From Desmonostoc muscorum FACHB-395 (GTDB lineage: Bacteria > Cyanobacteriota > Cyanobacteriia > Cyanobacteriales > Nostocaceae): DNA of 64,000 nucleotides. The notes under the pieces are model-generated. The model was given only the letters and a program-made list of their open reading frames with translations, ran no database searches and was not told where the DNA came from. Position 1 is the stretch's first letter; the number at the start of each line of letters is the position of its first letter. The DNA lies in NCBI RefSeq assembly GCF_014698035.1, contig NZ_JACJSF010000022.1, positions 1 through 64,000 of the forward strand, read 5' to 3'. Of this stretch, positions 36,641 through 45,427 are shown piece after piece. The position numbers and the translations under genes were made by a program.

Positions 36641-36940
36641 TTATGCCAAAAGATGGTATTTGCGGATATCTGGTGCGGCAGCCACTAAAGCTTCTAGTTT
36701 GGCTGCTCCCACTTGGAAATGGGGCGAATCTAGATGAGCATTTAGGGCTTCATGAGAAGTCCACTCTTCTACAACAGTAAAGTCTGTTGGGTCGTATTGG
36801 TTTTGCAAAAGTTCATACTTTATCGCACCTGCTTCCTGACGGGTTGGCTCAATGAGTTCCAACAGTACAGCTTTTACCTCTTCTACTTTGTTAGGCAAAG
36901 CAATAATATGGGCAACAACACGAATAGTTTGGTTAGTCAT
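36641..36940 (-). CDS. ABM-domain (YgiN-like) putative quinol monooxygenase
   Basis: 99 residues of the antibiotic-biosynthesis-monooxygenase dimeric alpha/beta-barrel type. Visible blocks are IRVVAHIIALPNKVEEVKA, EPTRQEAGAIKYELLQNQ, TVVEEWTSHEALNAHL, and SPHFQV. Members such as YgiN act on quinols without cofactor, but substrates vary. The start is ATG. Confidence 0.87.
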   Translation of the reverse strand: MTNQTIRVVAHIIALPNKVEEVKAVLLELIEPTRQEAGAIKYELLQNQYDPTDFTVVEEWTSHEALNAHLDSPHFQVGAAKLEALVAAAPDIRKYHLLA

Positions 36941-37085
36941 TTGTCATTTGTTATGGGGCACTTGTACTGAGCGAAGTCGTAAAGCCTACGGCATAGCTAC
37001 GCTTAGGGTGCAGCCTCTCCAAGAGTTGTATTGGGCATCGGGGAAAGACTTTCTTGTCTCCCTATTGCTTTTGTGTTAATTTTTA

Positions 37086-37604
37086 TTAAAACATCTGCTG
37101 TAAATATTGCTCATAGCCTAATTGTTCTAGCTTTTCTTGCTTTGCAATTACTGACTCACAGAGGGTTTGGCGATATTGTTGTACTTTTTCTAGCAATTCT
37201 GGTTGATGAGTTGCGAGAATTTGTACTGCTAAAAGTCCGGCATTTTTGGCATTACCGATCGCCACTGTTGCTACAGGAATACCCGCAGGCATTTGTAAAA
37301 TAGAATACAAAGAATCTACACCTTGTAAGTTCCTGGTAACTACAGGAACACCAATAACAGGAAGTGGTGTTAAAGACGCTACCATTCCAGGCAGATGGGC
37401 AGCACCACCGGCACCGGCAATAATCACTTTAATACCGCGTTGGTGTGCGAGTTGAGCATATTGCACCATCCGTTCTGGAGTACGGTGAGCAGAAACGATC
37501 GCCACTTCGCTTTCAACGCCAAATTCGTCACAAACTGCGATCGCGTCTTTCATGGTGGGCAAATCAGAATCGCTGCCCATGATAATACCAACTAGAGGAG
37601 TCAT
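37086..37604 (-). CDS. purE: N5-carboxyaminoimidazole ribonucleotide mutase
   Basis: 172 residues. The PurE class I signature is present: [26 protein letters not shown] (with the catalytic His), and [28 protein letters not shown]. It converts N5-CAIR to CAIR in purine synthesis. The start is ATG. A GAATTC-armed repeat lies directly upstream, between it and the divergent nagA. Confidence 0.95.
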   Translation of the reverse strand: MTPLVGIIMGSDSDLPTMKDAIAVCDEFGVESEVAIVSAHRTPERMVQYAQLAHQRGIKVIIAGAGGAAHLPGMVASLTPLPVIGVPVVTRNLQGVDSLYSILQMPAGIPVATVAIGNAKNAGLLAVQILATHQPELLEKVQQYRQTLCESVIAKQEKLEQLGYEQYLQQMF

Positions 37605-37646
37605 AATAATTAAAAATTAAAAATTGAAAATTCAAAATTATCGAAA

Positions 37647-37798
37647 CAGAATTCAGGAGTCAGGAGCCAGAATGGGCTAAACGCCCCGCTTCCGCTGACA
37701 GAATGAATTTTGAACGAAAGAGTGGATAGCGCAGCGTTAGCGAGTCTTCGAGCGTCGCGTCTTCATTCTGACTCCTGAATTCTGACTTCTGAATTCTT
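37647..37798. repeat. GAATTCAGGAGTCAG-armed inverted repeat, copy D
   Basis: Arms CAGAATTCAGGAGTCAG (37647-37663) and its exact complement (37768-37784), with an extra TTCTGAATTCTTC. The core (GAACGAAAGAGTGGATAGCG, then CAGCGTTAGCGAG) is homologous to the core of copy A at 11051 in opposite orientation. Confidence 0.75.
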
Positions 37799-37927
37799 CT
37801 TCAATTGAGCTAGCTTATGGAAGCTAGGTTATGCCGATTTATCATCTCATTGATTGGCGTTGTTTTAATTGATTCATTGATGTTGGTTCCATCTAAAATC
37901 AGATTTATCTTTCTTCTTGCCAGTGTG

Positions 37928-39148
37928 ATGACCCAAGCAACACAAAATCCTGTAGATATTATCAATGCTAGAGTGCCTGGTTACAAAGATTTGCAAATGC
38001 TCTTGGTTGATGAAGAGGGCATAATTGAGCAAATCTTGCCAATGGATACAGTAGAAGCACGCAGTCGTGCATCTCTAATAAACGTTGCTGGCGACTGGAT
38101 TTCATTGGGTGGCGTTGATTTGCAAATTAACGGTGCTTTGGGATTGGCATTTCCTGATTTAACGGCTGAAAATGCTCATAAGCTCCAGGAAATCTCACAA
38201 TTTTTATGGGATGTCGGGGTAGATGGATTTTTACCAACACTTGTGACAACTTCAGTAGAAAATATTCAGCGATCGCTTGCTATTATTGCTGAAGTTCTCC
38301 CCAATCAGCCAGCAGGTGCAAAGATTCTGGGAGTACATCTAGAAGGGCCATTTTTGAATTTTCAAAAGCGCGGCGCACACCCAGCAGAGTATCTCTTACC
38401 TCTAACAATGGATCAGGTAAAGCGCGTTTTGGGTGATTATGCCCATGTCGTGAAAGTTATCACCTTAGCACCGGAGTTAGATTTCACTGGCGAAGTAATT
38501 CCATATTTGCGTTCTCTGGGGATTACTGTCAGTTTAGGGCATTCTCAGGCAACATCTGCTCAAGCACAATGTGCCTTTCAAAAAGGTGCAACGATGGTAA
38601 CTCATGCTTTCAATGCCATGCCAGCATTACATCACCGAGAACCAGGATTATTAGGGGCAGCAATTATCGATCCTGATGTGATGTGTGGTTTTATTGCTGA
38701 TGGTGAACACGTTTCGCCCATGATGCTACAAATTTTGTTTCGCGCTAGCTATCAAGAACAAGGACTGTTCCTTGTCAGCGATGCCCTTTCTCCTCTGGGG
38801 CTACCCGATGGCGTGTATCCTTGGGACAGTAGGCAAATTGAAGTTAAAAACGGTACGGCACGATTGGCCGATGGCACTTTGTCAGGGACGACTTTACCCT
38901 TATTGGTGGGAGTGCAGAATTTGGTGAAGTGGGGAATTTGTGACGTAGAAAGTGCGATCGCCTTAGCTACTAATGCACCTAGAAAAGCGATTGGTTTACC
39001 AGGGATGGTTAAGAGTCAATCCGCTAACTTATTACGCTGGCATTGGGATGAGACAACAAAAGAATTAACTTGGCAACGTGCCATCACCGCAGAAATGCTT
39101 AAGAAGCCAGAAGGTGGAAATTTATCTGTTGTTCTCAACTCCATATAA
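37928..39148 (+). CDS. nagA: N-acetylglucosamine-6-phosphate deacetylase
   Basis: 406 residues from the ATG at 37928 (MTQATQNPVDIINAR). An upstream ATG at 37817 would add a hydrophobic 37-residue leader that the family does not have. Amidohydrolase features are GGVDLQINGALG, GVHLEGPFLNFQKRGAH, VSLGHSQAT, MVTHAFNAMPALHHREPG, and LVSDALSPLGLPDG with the catalytic Asp. It deacetylates GlcNAc-6-P from peptidoglycan recycling or chitin. It is single and followed by a repeat and a hairpin terminator. Confidence 0.92.
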   Translation: MTQATQNPVDIINARVPGYKDLQMLLVDEEGIIEQILPMDTVEARSRASLINVAGDWISLGGVDLQINGALGLAFPDLTAENAHKLQEISQFLWDVGVDGFLPTLVTTSVENIQRSLAIIAEVLPNQPAGAKILGVHLEGPFLNFQKRGAHPAEYLLPLTMDQVKRVLGDYAHVVKVITLAPELDFTGEVIPYLRSLGITVSLGHSQATSAQAQCAFQKGATMVTHAFNAMPALHHREPGLLGAAIIDPDVMCGFIADGEHVSPMMLQILFRASYQEQGLFLVSDALSPLGLPDGVYPWDSRQIEVKNGTARLADGTLSGTTLPLLVGVQNLVKWGICDVESAIALATNAPRKAIGLPGMVKSQSANLLRWHWDETTKELTWQRAITAEMLKKPEGGNLSVVLNSI

Positions 39149-39150
39149 TT

Positions 39151-39254
39151 CAATACGGTTCAGTTAAGGATTTTTGGTATTGATTTTAGGTCTGTAGAGA
39201 CGTTGCAATGCAACGTCTCTACAAAGGATTTCGGGCTTAACTGAACTGTATTGC
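39151..39254. mobile_element. MITE-like element with CAATACGGTTCAGTTAAG termini
   Basis: 104 bases. The left end is CAATACGGTTCAGTTAAG and the right end CTTAACTGAACTGTATTG, 16 of 18 bases complementary. Inside is the palindrome GTAGAGACGTTGCAATGCAA with its continuation CGTCTCTAC. No coding content. It begins in the bases just after the nagA stop. Confidence 0.7.
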
Positions 39255-39276
39255 CATATAATTCCAAAATAGCGAA

Positions 39277-39308
39277 AAAGGGAAAGGTTTTATTATCCCT
39301 TTCCCTTT
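39277..39308. terminator. Hairpin terminator between convergent nagA and M50 protease genes
   Basis: An 11-bp stem AAAGGGAAAGG / CCTTTCCCTTT with a 10-base AT loop. T-rich and A-rich flanks on both sides would let it act for both strands. Confidence 0.65.
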
Positions 39309-39357
39309 AATATGAGTGGAGTCTAAGCTTTAAGTACGAATTACGAATTAGTAATTA

Positions 39358-40482
39358 TTACGCAGGGTTTGGTTGAGTTCGGCTTTGAAGTAGCTGGATA
39401 ATTGCAGCTTTTTCTAAAATTCCAACTAGAACGCCGTTCTCACGAATTACAGGAAGCACAGATAGCTTTTGTTCTTCGAGTAACTGTATGACTTCTAGGA
39501 GAGGTTGATCTGATTGGACTGTGGTAGATTCGGTAATTGGTCGCATGACTTCTTTTACTTGAGTTTCTGACCACAATGCTGTTGGTACATTTCGTAAATT
39601 ATCAACTGCGATCGCACCTACTAATTGTCCATCATCATCAGTCACTAAGAACCGATGCCAGTTTTGCCCACTGATGACTCGCTCATCGGCAAACTCTCTC
39701 AGGCTAAGATTACCAGATACAATCGGGCTATCTTGAGTTACAGCATCTTCAGCAGTCAAACCTGTGAGTTTTTCTTGCACTCTGGCAAATTGAGCCGAAT
39801 TACCAGCATTTTGTAACAAGAAGAAGCCAACTAACAAGTTCCAGAAGTTACCGGCGTTGCCAAATAATACTAGGGGAAGTACACCTGAAAGAATTGCTAC
39901 CCAACCAAAGATTTGTCCAACTCGACTAGCAAAGGTTACGCCTTTATAAGGATTACCTGTAACTTTCCAAACGATAGCTTTCAGTATATTTCCACCATCT
40001 AATGGCAAGCCAGGAATCAGGTTAAATAGGGCTAATGCCAAGTTAACAGAAGCTAGAACACCAAGAATTGCAGTTAATGGCCCTGATGCAGTAGTAGTAA
40101 CACCAATTGCTGTAACGATACCGCACAGTAGGAAACTAACTAAAGGCCCTGCGATCGCTACCCAGAAAGCTTCACCTGGGGTTTTTGACTCTTTTTCTAA
40201 GCTAGCTAAACCGCCAAATATAAACAGTGTGATGGATTTGACATCAATTCCCTGACGAATCGCAACAAAACTGTGGCCTAATTCATGGGCGACGACAGAG
40301 GCAAATAACATTAGCGCTGTCATCAATCCCAGTAGTAAAGCAAATCCCGCAGATAATTGGGGAAATTGTGCCGCCAGTCCACTGCTATAGCTCCAAGTTA
40401 CCAAACCCAGAACTAAAAACCATGACGGATGGATATAGAAGGGAATTCCGAAGAGATTACCAACGCGAATTGTGCCATTCAT
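39358..40482 (-). CDS. M50 site-2-protease-type metallopeptidase with CBS domains
   Basis: 374 residues from the ATG at 40482, which has an AAAGGTG ribosome site; a GTG three codons upstream is the alternative. The N-terminal two thirds are membrane-embedded with the zinc motif HELGH (VVAHELGHSFVAI) and the second motif PLDGGNILKA. The C-terminal 130 residues form a CBS pair (AEDAVTQDSPI, then VKEVMRPITESTTVQSDQPLLE). This is the SpoIVFB/Rip3-like S2P-CBS architecture. It cleaves membrane substrates, possibly in response to adenine nucleotides bound by CBS. The substrate is unknown. Confidence 0.93.
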   Translation of the reverse strand: MNGTIRVGNLFGIPFYIHPSWFLVLGLVTWSYSSGLAAQFPQLSAGFALLLGLMTALMLFASVVAHELGHSFVAIRQGIDVKSITLFIFGGLASLEKESKTPGEAFWVAIAGPLVSFLLCGIVTAIGVTTTASGPLTAILGVLASVNLALALFNLIPGLPLDGGNILKAIVWKVTGNPYKGVTFASRVGQIFGWVAILSGVLPLVLFGNAGNFWNLLVGFFLLQNAGNSAQFARVQEKLTGLTAEDAVTQDSPIVSGNLSLREFADERVISGQNWHRFLVTDDDGQLVGAIAVDNLRNVPTALWSETQVKEVMRPITESTTVQSDQPLLEVIQLLEEQKLSVLPVIRENGVLVGILEKAAIIQLLQSRTQPNPA

Positions 40483-40637
40483 GTCGTTCACCTTTGATTT
40501 CAGCTTCGAGAGGTTTGTTTTCGTCCTTCTCGATATCTTGATTGTAACGAAAGGTTAAGAGATTTTAATCTTGGTAATGGTAGTGGTGTCCGTCCGTAAA
40601 GGTGCGGTTATTGGCTATATTTGCGAATAATAGCTCA

Positions 40638-41471
40638 CTATTTCTCTATAGCTACATCAGGTAGACGGCTCCACTCATTCCAAGAGCCATCGTAATTCCG
40701 AACATTCGGGTATCCCAATAAATACTTCAAGACAAACCAGACATATCCAGAACGCGCACCGATAGTACAGTAGGGAAAAACTTCCTTATCAGCCGTAATG
40801 CCCTTACTGTGATAAAGATTTTTCAATTCCTTGAATGATTTAAAAGTGCCATCCTCATTGAAAGTTAAGGTATGCTCAAGATGCACTGCACCTGGAATAT
40901 GACCAGTAAGTTGACCTGCTTTTGGCGGCTGATCGAAAAACCACTCACCACAGTATTCTTGAATTGTTCGGACATCCAACAACACGCAATCGCTTCTACC
41001 AATCGATGCCTGAACTTCATTATGTAATACTCTCAGACTAGCATCAGTAGCTTTGGCACGGTAATCAGTGGCAGGAAACGTGGATAACTCAGTTGCTAGT
41101 GGACGATCTTCTGACTTCCATTTCTGGTAGCCACCATTGAGAACTTTTACATTTTCATGCCCAAAGACTTGCAAAAGCCAGAAAATCCAGGCTCCAGTTC
41201 CAGGATAACTGCCATAAGCAATCACTGTTGTATCATTAGTGATGCCTGAACGTGCCATCAGCCTCTCAAAAGCGATCGCATCCAAGTTCAGTTTCAAATC
41301 GGGCAATAGTAAATCTCTAAAGATGTTCCAGAAGACAGCACCAGGTATGTGAGCATTTTTGTACGGCTTTGGACTGATATCCACTTCAATAATGCGAACA
41401 TTTGGATCGTTGAGATGATTTTCCAGCCATTGGGTATCAACAAGAACGGATGGATGAGCATATTGAGACAT
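40638..41471 (-). CDS. Sulfurtransferase (two rhodanese domains)
   Basis: 277 residues with two rhodanese modules, as in thiosulfate/3-mercaptopyruvate sulfurtransferases. The inactive N-terminal module begins VSTQWL-like (VDTQWLENHL) and ends around NGGYQKW. The C-terminal module has the persulfide cysteine in PYCTIGARSGYVW. It transfers sulfane sulfur to cyanide or thiols. It starts at an ATG with a GGAGAAAT ribosome site. A 46-base gap separates it from the upstream DUF6220-like gene, so they may be one operon. Confidence 0.9.
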   Translation of the reverse strand: MSQYAHPSVLVDTQWLENHLNDPNVRIIEVDISPKPYKNAHIPGAVFWNIFRDLLLPDLKLNLDAIAFERLMARSGITNDTTVIAYGSYPGTGAWIFWLLQVFGHENVKVLNGGYQKWKSEDRPLATELSTFPATDYRAKATDASLRVLHNEVQASIGRSDCVLLDVRTIQEYCGEWFFDQPPKAGQLTGHIPGAVHLEHTLTFNEDGTFKSFKELKNLYHSKGITADKEVFPYCTIGARSGYVWFVLKYLLGYPNVRNYDGSWNEWSRLPDVAIEK

Positions 41472-41517
41472 TTATATTTCTCCTGTAAGAGCGCTAAAAG
41501 AATTGAAAGTTAACTAT

Positions 41518-41937
41518 TTAGTCTTGGTTATGGTTGGGAAATACAATCTGTGATGTCCGATGAACTAGGGTTGTGGAAATAGAGAATAAAGAAAAACCGA
41601 TGAGTGGGTGGAAGACTGCTAAAGGAAAAGAAGTCTTCAAGTGAATTGTGAGAAATTGCAGTCCCAGCAAAACTGGGATACTTGCTGTAAGGTTCTGCAC
41701 TCTTAAAGGAAACGGCATCAAAAACACCCATAACAACAAAATTAGTGAGAGTCCGCTATATCCTCGCACCAGCCAAATATGTAGGTTCCACCAATCAGAG
41801 TTGTAAAAGTAAGCCAGTCCAACACTGAATACCTGGGTTGCTAAACAGAGATTGAAAAACACTACTGCAATAAAAAAACTGATTTGAATCCAGCGTCCGG
41901 ATATCTGTGTATCATCAATGGCAGAATTTAGAGTCAT
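41518..41937 (-). CDS. Small integral membrane protein (DUF6220-like)
   Basis: 139 residues from the ATG at 41937 (MTLNSAIDDTQ). Four hydrophobic helices are visible (FFIAVVFFNLCLATQVFSVG, GLSLILLLWVFLMPF, PVLLGLQFLTIHL, and FHPLIGFSLFSIS). The order and spacing fit the DUF6220 family, known from prokaryotic four-helix membrane proteins of unknown function. It is 46 bases upstream of the sulfurtransferase gene on the same strand. A LuxR-type regulator starts divergently 113 bases away and may control both. Confidence 0.68.
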   Translation of the reverse strand: MTLNSAIDDTQISGRWIQISFFIAVVFFNLCLATQVFSVGLAYFYNSDWWNLHIWLVRGYSGLSLILLLWVFLMPFPLRVQNLTASIPVLLGLQFLTIHLKTSFPLAVFHPLIGFSLFSISTTLVHRTSQIVFPNHNQD

Positions 41938-42049
41938 GCTTAAGTAATCCAAAAAAAGCAAATAAGGGAAAGACTTGATGTGACTAAAGCTAAGATAGGT
42001 CTGGTTGCTATACTGCGCCTAGACCTCGAAAGAGTACAATTTGCCAATC

Positions 42050-42715
42050 ATGATTGCCTTACAAGCTCTATTTCATGCAATTGCTCAAGCTGAAGATGAA
42101 GAGGCGTTGCGATCGCACATACGCGCAGAAATGAGTGAATATTTTTCAGCTACACGATGTGGGCTGTTTTTCTTTGCTCAAATTTCTCTACTTGATAGCA
42201 AGTTCCAAAAAGCACTGCAAATTGCATTATCACCTCAACACAATCCAGTTGCACGTTACTTGCTAGAACGCCATGCTCCTGTTCATGAAGCTTTAGTAGT
42301 AGAACCTAAGACATGGAGATTGATTTGTCCTCGTGCCGATCACTGGCACGTTATGGCAGGGCCAATTGTCAGCAATGGGCAGTTAGTAGGCGTGGTAGGT
42401 TTTACCCGTCAGCAAGGAATGCCTACATTCGACTCACAAAATCTCATAGATTTGAGTGCGCTTTGTCTGCACATATCTACTTGGGTGGCAATGGCGCGAT
42501 CGCAACATCCAAAACTATTACAGACAGAGCGTTTAACGCCTCGTGAAAAGCAAATTGCTAACTTGGTGGCTCAAGGACAAACCAATGCAGAAATTAGTAC
42601 TGAACTTTGGATTACTGAAAACTCTGTTAAGCAAGCTTTAAAAAGGATGTTTCGCAAACTTGAGGTTTCATCTCGGACTCAGATGGTTGCAAAGCTTTCC
42701 ACAATTTCAAAATAG
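42050..42715 (+). CDS. LuxR-type transcriptional regulator
   Basis: 221 residues from the ATG at 42050; a TTG nine bases upstream is open. The N-terminal 150 residues look like a GAF-type sensor (AGPIVSNGQLVGVVGFTRQQ). The C-terminal 60 are a LuxR/GerE HTH (LTPREKQIANLVAQGQTNAE, then LWITENSVKQALKRMFRKLEV). No receiver domain is present. The gene is divergent from the DUF6220-like/sulfurtransferase pair, its most likely target. Confidence 0.88.
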   Translation: MIALQALFHAIAQAEDEEALRSHIRAEMSEYFSATRCGLFFFAQISLLDSKFQKALQIALSPQHNPVARYLLERHAPVHEALVVEPKTWRLICPRADHWHVMAGPIVSNGQLVGVVGFTRQQGMPTFDSQNLIDLSALCLHISTWVAMARSQHPKLLQTERLTPREKQIANLVAQGQTNAEISTELWITENSVKQALKRMFRKLEVSSRTQMVAKLSTISK

Positions 42716-42744
42716 GTATTGCTGATTGAAACTCACACGACTTT

Positions 42745-42785
42745 GAGTTGCGGTAGGGGCAATTCATGAATTGCCCCTACATTTT
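42745..42785. repeat. GTAGGGGCAATTCATGAATTGCCCCTAC palindrome
   Basis: A perfect palindromic hairpin just after the LuxR gene. The same motif, partly altered, is at 52157-52185 and 63241-63270, and GCGCAAG variants are at 31622 and 50868. It may serve as a terminator here. Confidence 0.6.
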
Positions 42786-42833
42786 CTTGATGTGAAAAGC
42801 AGGGGAGGTTATTTTCTGGCTGAGGCATAAAAC

Positions 42834-44546
42834 TTATGCTGGGATTGTCTCTAACTGCTGAGAATTTTTCTGCAACATCGGGGCAATTATATCAGCAGGA
42901 ACAGGACGACTGAAGTAGAAACCCTGACCTTCATCACATCCACGCATTTTTAGATATTCAAGCTGTTCTTGGGTTTCCACACCTTCTGCTGTGATTTTCA
43001 AGCGGAGGCTCTTTGCTAGGGCAATAATTGCATCGGTGACGGCGGCGCTATCAGGATTAGACATGACATCCTGCACAAATGACTTATCAATTTTGAGCAT
43101 ATTCACAGGAAAGCGTTTCAAATAATTCAGGGAGGAATAACCAGTACCGAAATCGTCTAGAGCCAAGCAGATACCCAGTTCTCGTAATTGTTTTAAGGTT
43201 TTAACTGAACGATCAATATCAGCCATCAAGAAGCTTTCTGTCACTTCTAGTTCTAAGGAAGATGCTTGGAGTCCAGTTTCTTCAAGAATTTGGTTGACGA
43301 TCTCAACCAGATAGGGTTGTTCAAACTGTCGAGATGACAGATTCACAGATATCCGAATTGGGGTAAATCCAGCAAGCTGCCAAGCACGGGTTTGGGTGCA
43401 AGCAGTTCGCAAAACCCATTCACCAATTGGTACGATCGCACCATTGGCTTCTGCAATGGGAATAAACTTTACTGGAGAAACCAAACCTAATGTAGGATGC
43501 TGCCAGCGAAGCAACGCTTCCATCGCTATAACTTGTCCGCTATGTAAATCAATTAGAGGTTGATAATAAACCAGCATTTCGCCACGCTCAAGCGCTCCAT
43601 GCAATTCATTTTCTAAAGTCAGTCGCTCTTGCAACTGAGCATTAATTTTTGGCGAATAGAATTGGTATTGGCTACGCCCTTGCTGTTTGGACTGGTAAAG
43701 TGCTATATGAGCCTGTTGCAAAAGTTGATCTACGCTATTAGGATCGGTTAGATTATTAAGTGTGATACCGATACTGACGGTAATATGAATCAAGTTACCT
43801 TCTACAGGAAAGGGTTTACTCAGGTTACTCAACAGCATCTGAGATAGCTTAATTACACTTTCCAAAGAATGAATATCCATTCGGGCAAGAACAAATTCAT
43901 CCCCTTTTAAATAGGCGAGAATATCTGTTTGTGCCGTGCAGTTTAATAATCTCTTGGCAACTGCTCTTAACAATAAATTTGTTGTCTGATGATCCAATCC
44001 ATGACTCATGCCAGTGAAATCATCAATACTGAGCAAAAACACAGCTACAAGGCGCTGGTTGTTTTCAGGTTGGGATAAAATCTGATGGAGGCGATCGCGG
44101 AATAAATCACGATTGGGCAATCCAGTCAGATCATCATAATTAGTGATTTGGTGAATTAACTCATCTAATTTGTGAAGAGTTTGTGAGGTATCTGCCATCA
44201 ATGTACCCGCTTCATCAGCAAATTCTGTGGGCAATTTAGGCAATGTTTTGGTGTTCAGATAATTTTGTAATGCAGCAGATGTGAAAATGACCGGTTTGAG
44301 GAGATGGTTTAGCGCATAGAGGGTGGCAGCTGTACCCGCTAATGTAGCCAATAGAGCAATAATCATAACTCGTACCGCCATCTCAAAGGAATAAGAGTTT
44401 GAGATGACGAAACTCAAAAGTAAGGTTAGAAGTGGTACATGAGTACCCAAAAAAGCCACCGACATGATTTTAGCGGTGTAACTTTTTTTGAGCCATCTAA
44501 AATTAGCTAGGAATGAGTAAAAGTATAAGTTTTGATTGAAATTCAT
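42834..44546 (-). CDS. Membrane-bound GGDEF-EAL protein, probably a c-di-GMP phosphodiesterase
   Basis: 570 residues. Two N-terminal hydrophobic helices (about residues 28-80) are followed by a short linker and a GGDEF domain (residues about 140-300). The catalytic site reads LKGDEF instead of GGDEF, so cyclase activity is doubtful; the start of the domain has DDLTGLPNRDLF. The EAL domain (about 310-560) has EALLRWQHP, SVNLSSRQF, LELEVTES, LDDFGTGYSSLNYL, and the LKIDKSFV and AEGVET metal-site motifs, all intact. It probably hydrolyses c-di-GMP at the membrane. Confidence 0.92.
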   Translation of the reverse strand: MNFNQNLYFYSFLANFRWLKKSYTAKIMSVAFLGTHVPLLTLLLSFVISNSYSFEMAVRVMIIALLATLAGTAATLYALNHLLKPVIFTSAALQNYLNTKTLPKLPTEFADEAGTLMADTSQTLHKLDELIHQITNYDDLTGLPNRDLFRDRLHQILSQPENNQRLVAVFLLSIDDFTGMSHGLDHQTTNLLLRAVAKRLLNCTAQTDILAYLKGDEFVLARMDIHSLESVIKLSQMLLSNLSKPFPVEGNLIHITVSIGITLNNLTDPNSVDQLLQQAHIALYQSKQQGRSQYQFYSPKINAQLQERLTLENELHGALERGEMLVYYQPLIDLHSGQVIAMEALLRWQHPTLGLVSPVKFIPIAEANGAIVPIGEWVLRTACTQTRAWQLAGFTPIRISVNLSSRQFEQPYLVEIVNQILEETGLQASSLELEVTESFLMADIDRSVKTLKQLRELGICLALDDFGTGYSSLNYLKRFPVNMLKIDKSFVQDVMSNPDSAAVTDAIIALAKSLRLKITAEGVETQEQLEYLKMRGCDEGQGFYFSRPVPADIIAPMLQKNSQQLETIPA

Positions 44547-45032
44547 AAATTCTGTTAGATAGTTGGTAAATTAGTTCCGAGCTATTTTGGCAAAAGAGTA
44601 TTTTTGATTGAAAGCAAAAAGAATTAACTCTCCTGGAACCCAACCCTGATAAGGTTATATATTATGTTTCCCAATATTCTTTTATAGTTAATATGTATGA
44701 CGATAAAGTTTCTGTGAAACTTATTGCACAAGCAATTCCATCATCAAAATAAAATTGTATTGATTCTTACACTGATAGTAATTATTCTTGTGATTAATGT
44801 GATATCAACGCAAATATCATCACAGATATTTTTATAAATTTCGATTTCACAAATTTCGATTTATGGACTTCCAAGAAATAAATTATCCAAATAAACGTAG
44901 ATGCTTCTCTACGAGACGCTACGCGAACGGCTTGCCGCAGGCTACCACAGAGACACAGAGAACACAGAGGGAGAAGAAATAGAGAGAATTATTTGCTTTA
45001 GTTTTGGGATATTTTTTATTTGAAACTCCCTT

Positions 45033-45333
45033 ATACCAATTTTTTATGAAGCTGCATAGAATTCGATCCCCCCTAGCCCCCCTTAATAAGCAGGGTGGAT
45101 TAATTGTCTAGAGAGAAAAATTAAAACCCTCATTCTTGCGTTCATAAATCCAGTTCCCCTGTTAGCAGGCTGACGAGGTTACGGGGATTCCAAATTTTCT
45201 CTCCGCACAATTAATCCACCCTGCCTAGCCCCCCTTAATAAGGGGGGAACCGGAAAAACATCTATCAAAGTCCCCCTTTTTAAGGGGGATTTAGGGGGAT
45301 CAAGATATGTACAACTTCACATTAAATTGGTAT
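45033..45333 (+). mobile_element. Nested MITE-like element, ATACCAATTTTTTATGAAG family, copy 2
   Basis: 301 bases, almost identical to the element at 35283-35584, with the same orientation, same ends and same inner 133-base unit with CAGGGTGGATTAATTGT termini. The direct repeat flanking the inner unit reads CTTAATAAG on both sides here, against CTTAAAAAG on both sides in copy 1. Confidence 0.8.
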
Positions 45334-45357
45334 TAGATGAAGATATATTCATAGAAC

Positions 45358-45396
45358 TTTAAATCCCCAACTTATCTAATAAGTAGGGGATTTAAA
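45358..45396 (-). terminator. Long hairpin downstream of hpnG
   Basis: TTTAAATCCCC and GGGGATTTAAA form the outer stem and ACTTAT/ATAAGT the inner one. It lies 32 bases beyond the minus-strand hpnG stop and probably ends that transcript. Confidence 0.55.
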
Positions 45397-45427
45397 TACT
45401 TGTAACTGTGCTATTATTATCTAACAA

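Larger units (their letters stand above)
44547..45427. other. Long AT-rich intergenic region with repeats
   Basis: 881 bases. Contents in order: about 350 bases of AT-rich DNA with no signal; a shuffled repeat with CTCTACGAGACGCTACGCG and GGCTTGCCGCAGGCTACC (44900-44950) followed by ACAGAGACACAGAGAACACAGAGG; the MITE-like element 45033-45333; and a long hairpin (45358-45396). No gene is seen. Confidence 0.6.

Noticed and set aside
36574..37079. Plus-strand frames opposite the ABM-domain gene
   Set aside because: They overlap the minus-strand ABM gene in shadow frames and have no recognisable domain.
37817..37927. Signal-peptide-like extension of NagA
   Set aside because: NagA is cytosolic and other members start at the position of 37928. 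The hydrophobic leader is encoded by spacer DNA next to a repeat.
44690..44755. 20-codon frame in the long spacer
   Set aside because: Too short, no ribosome site, no supporting context.
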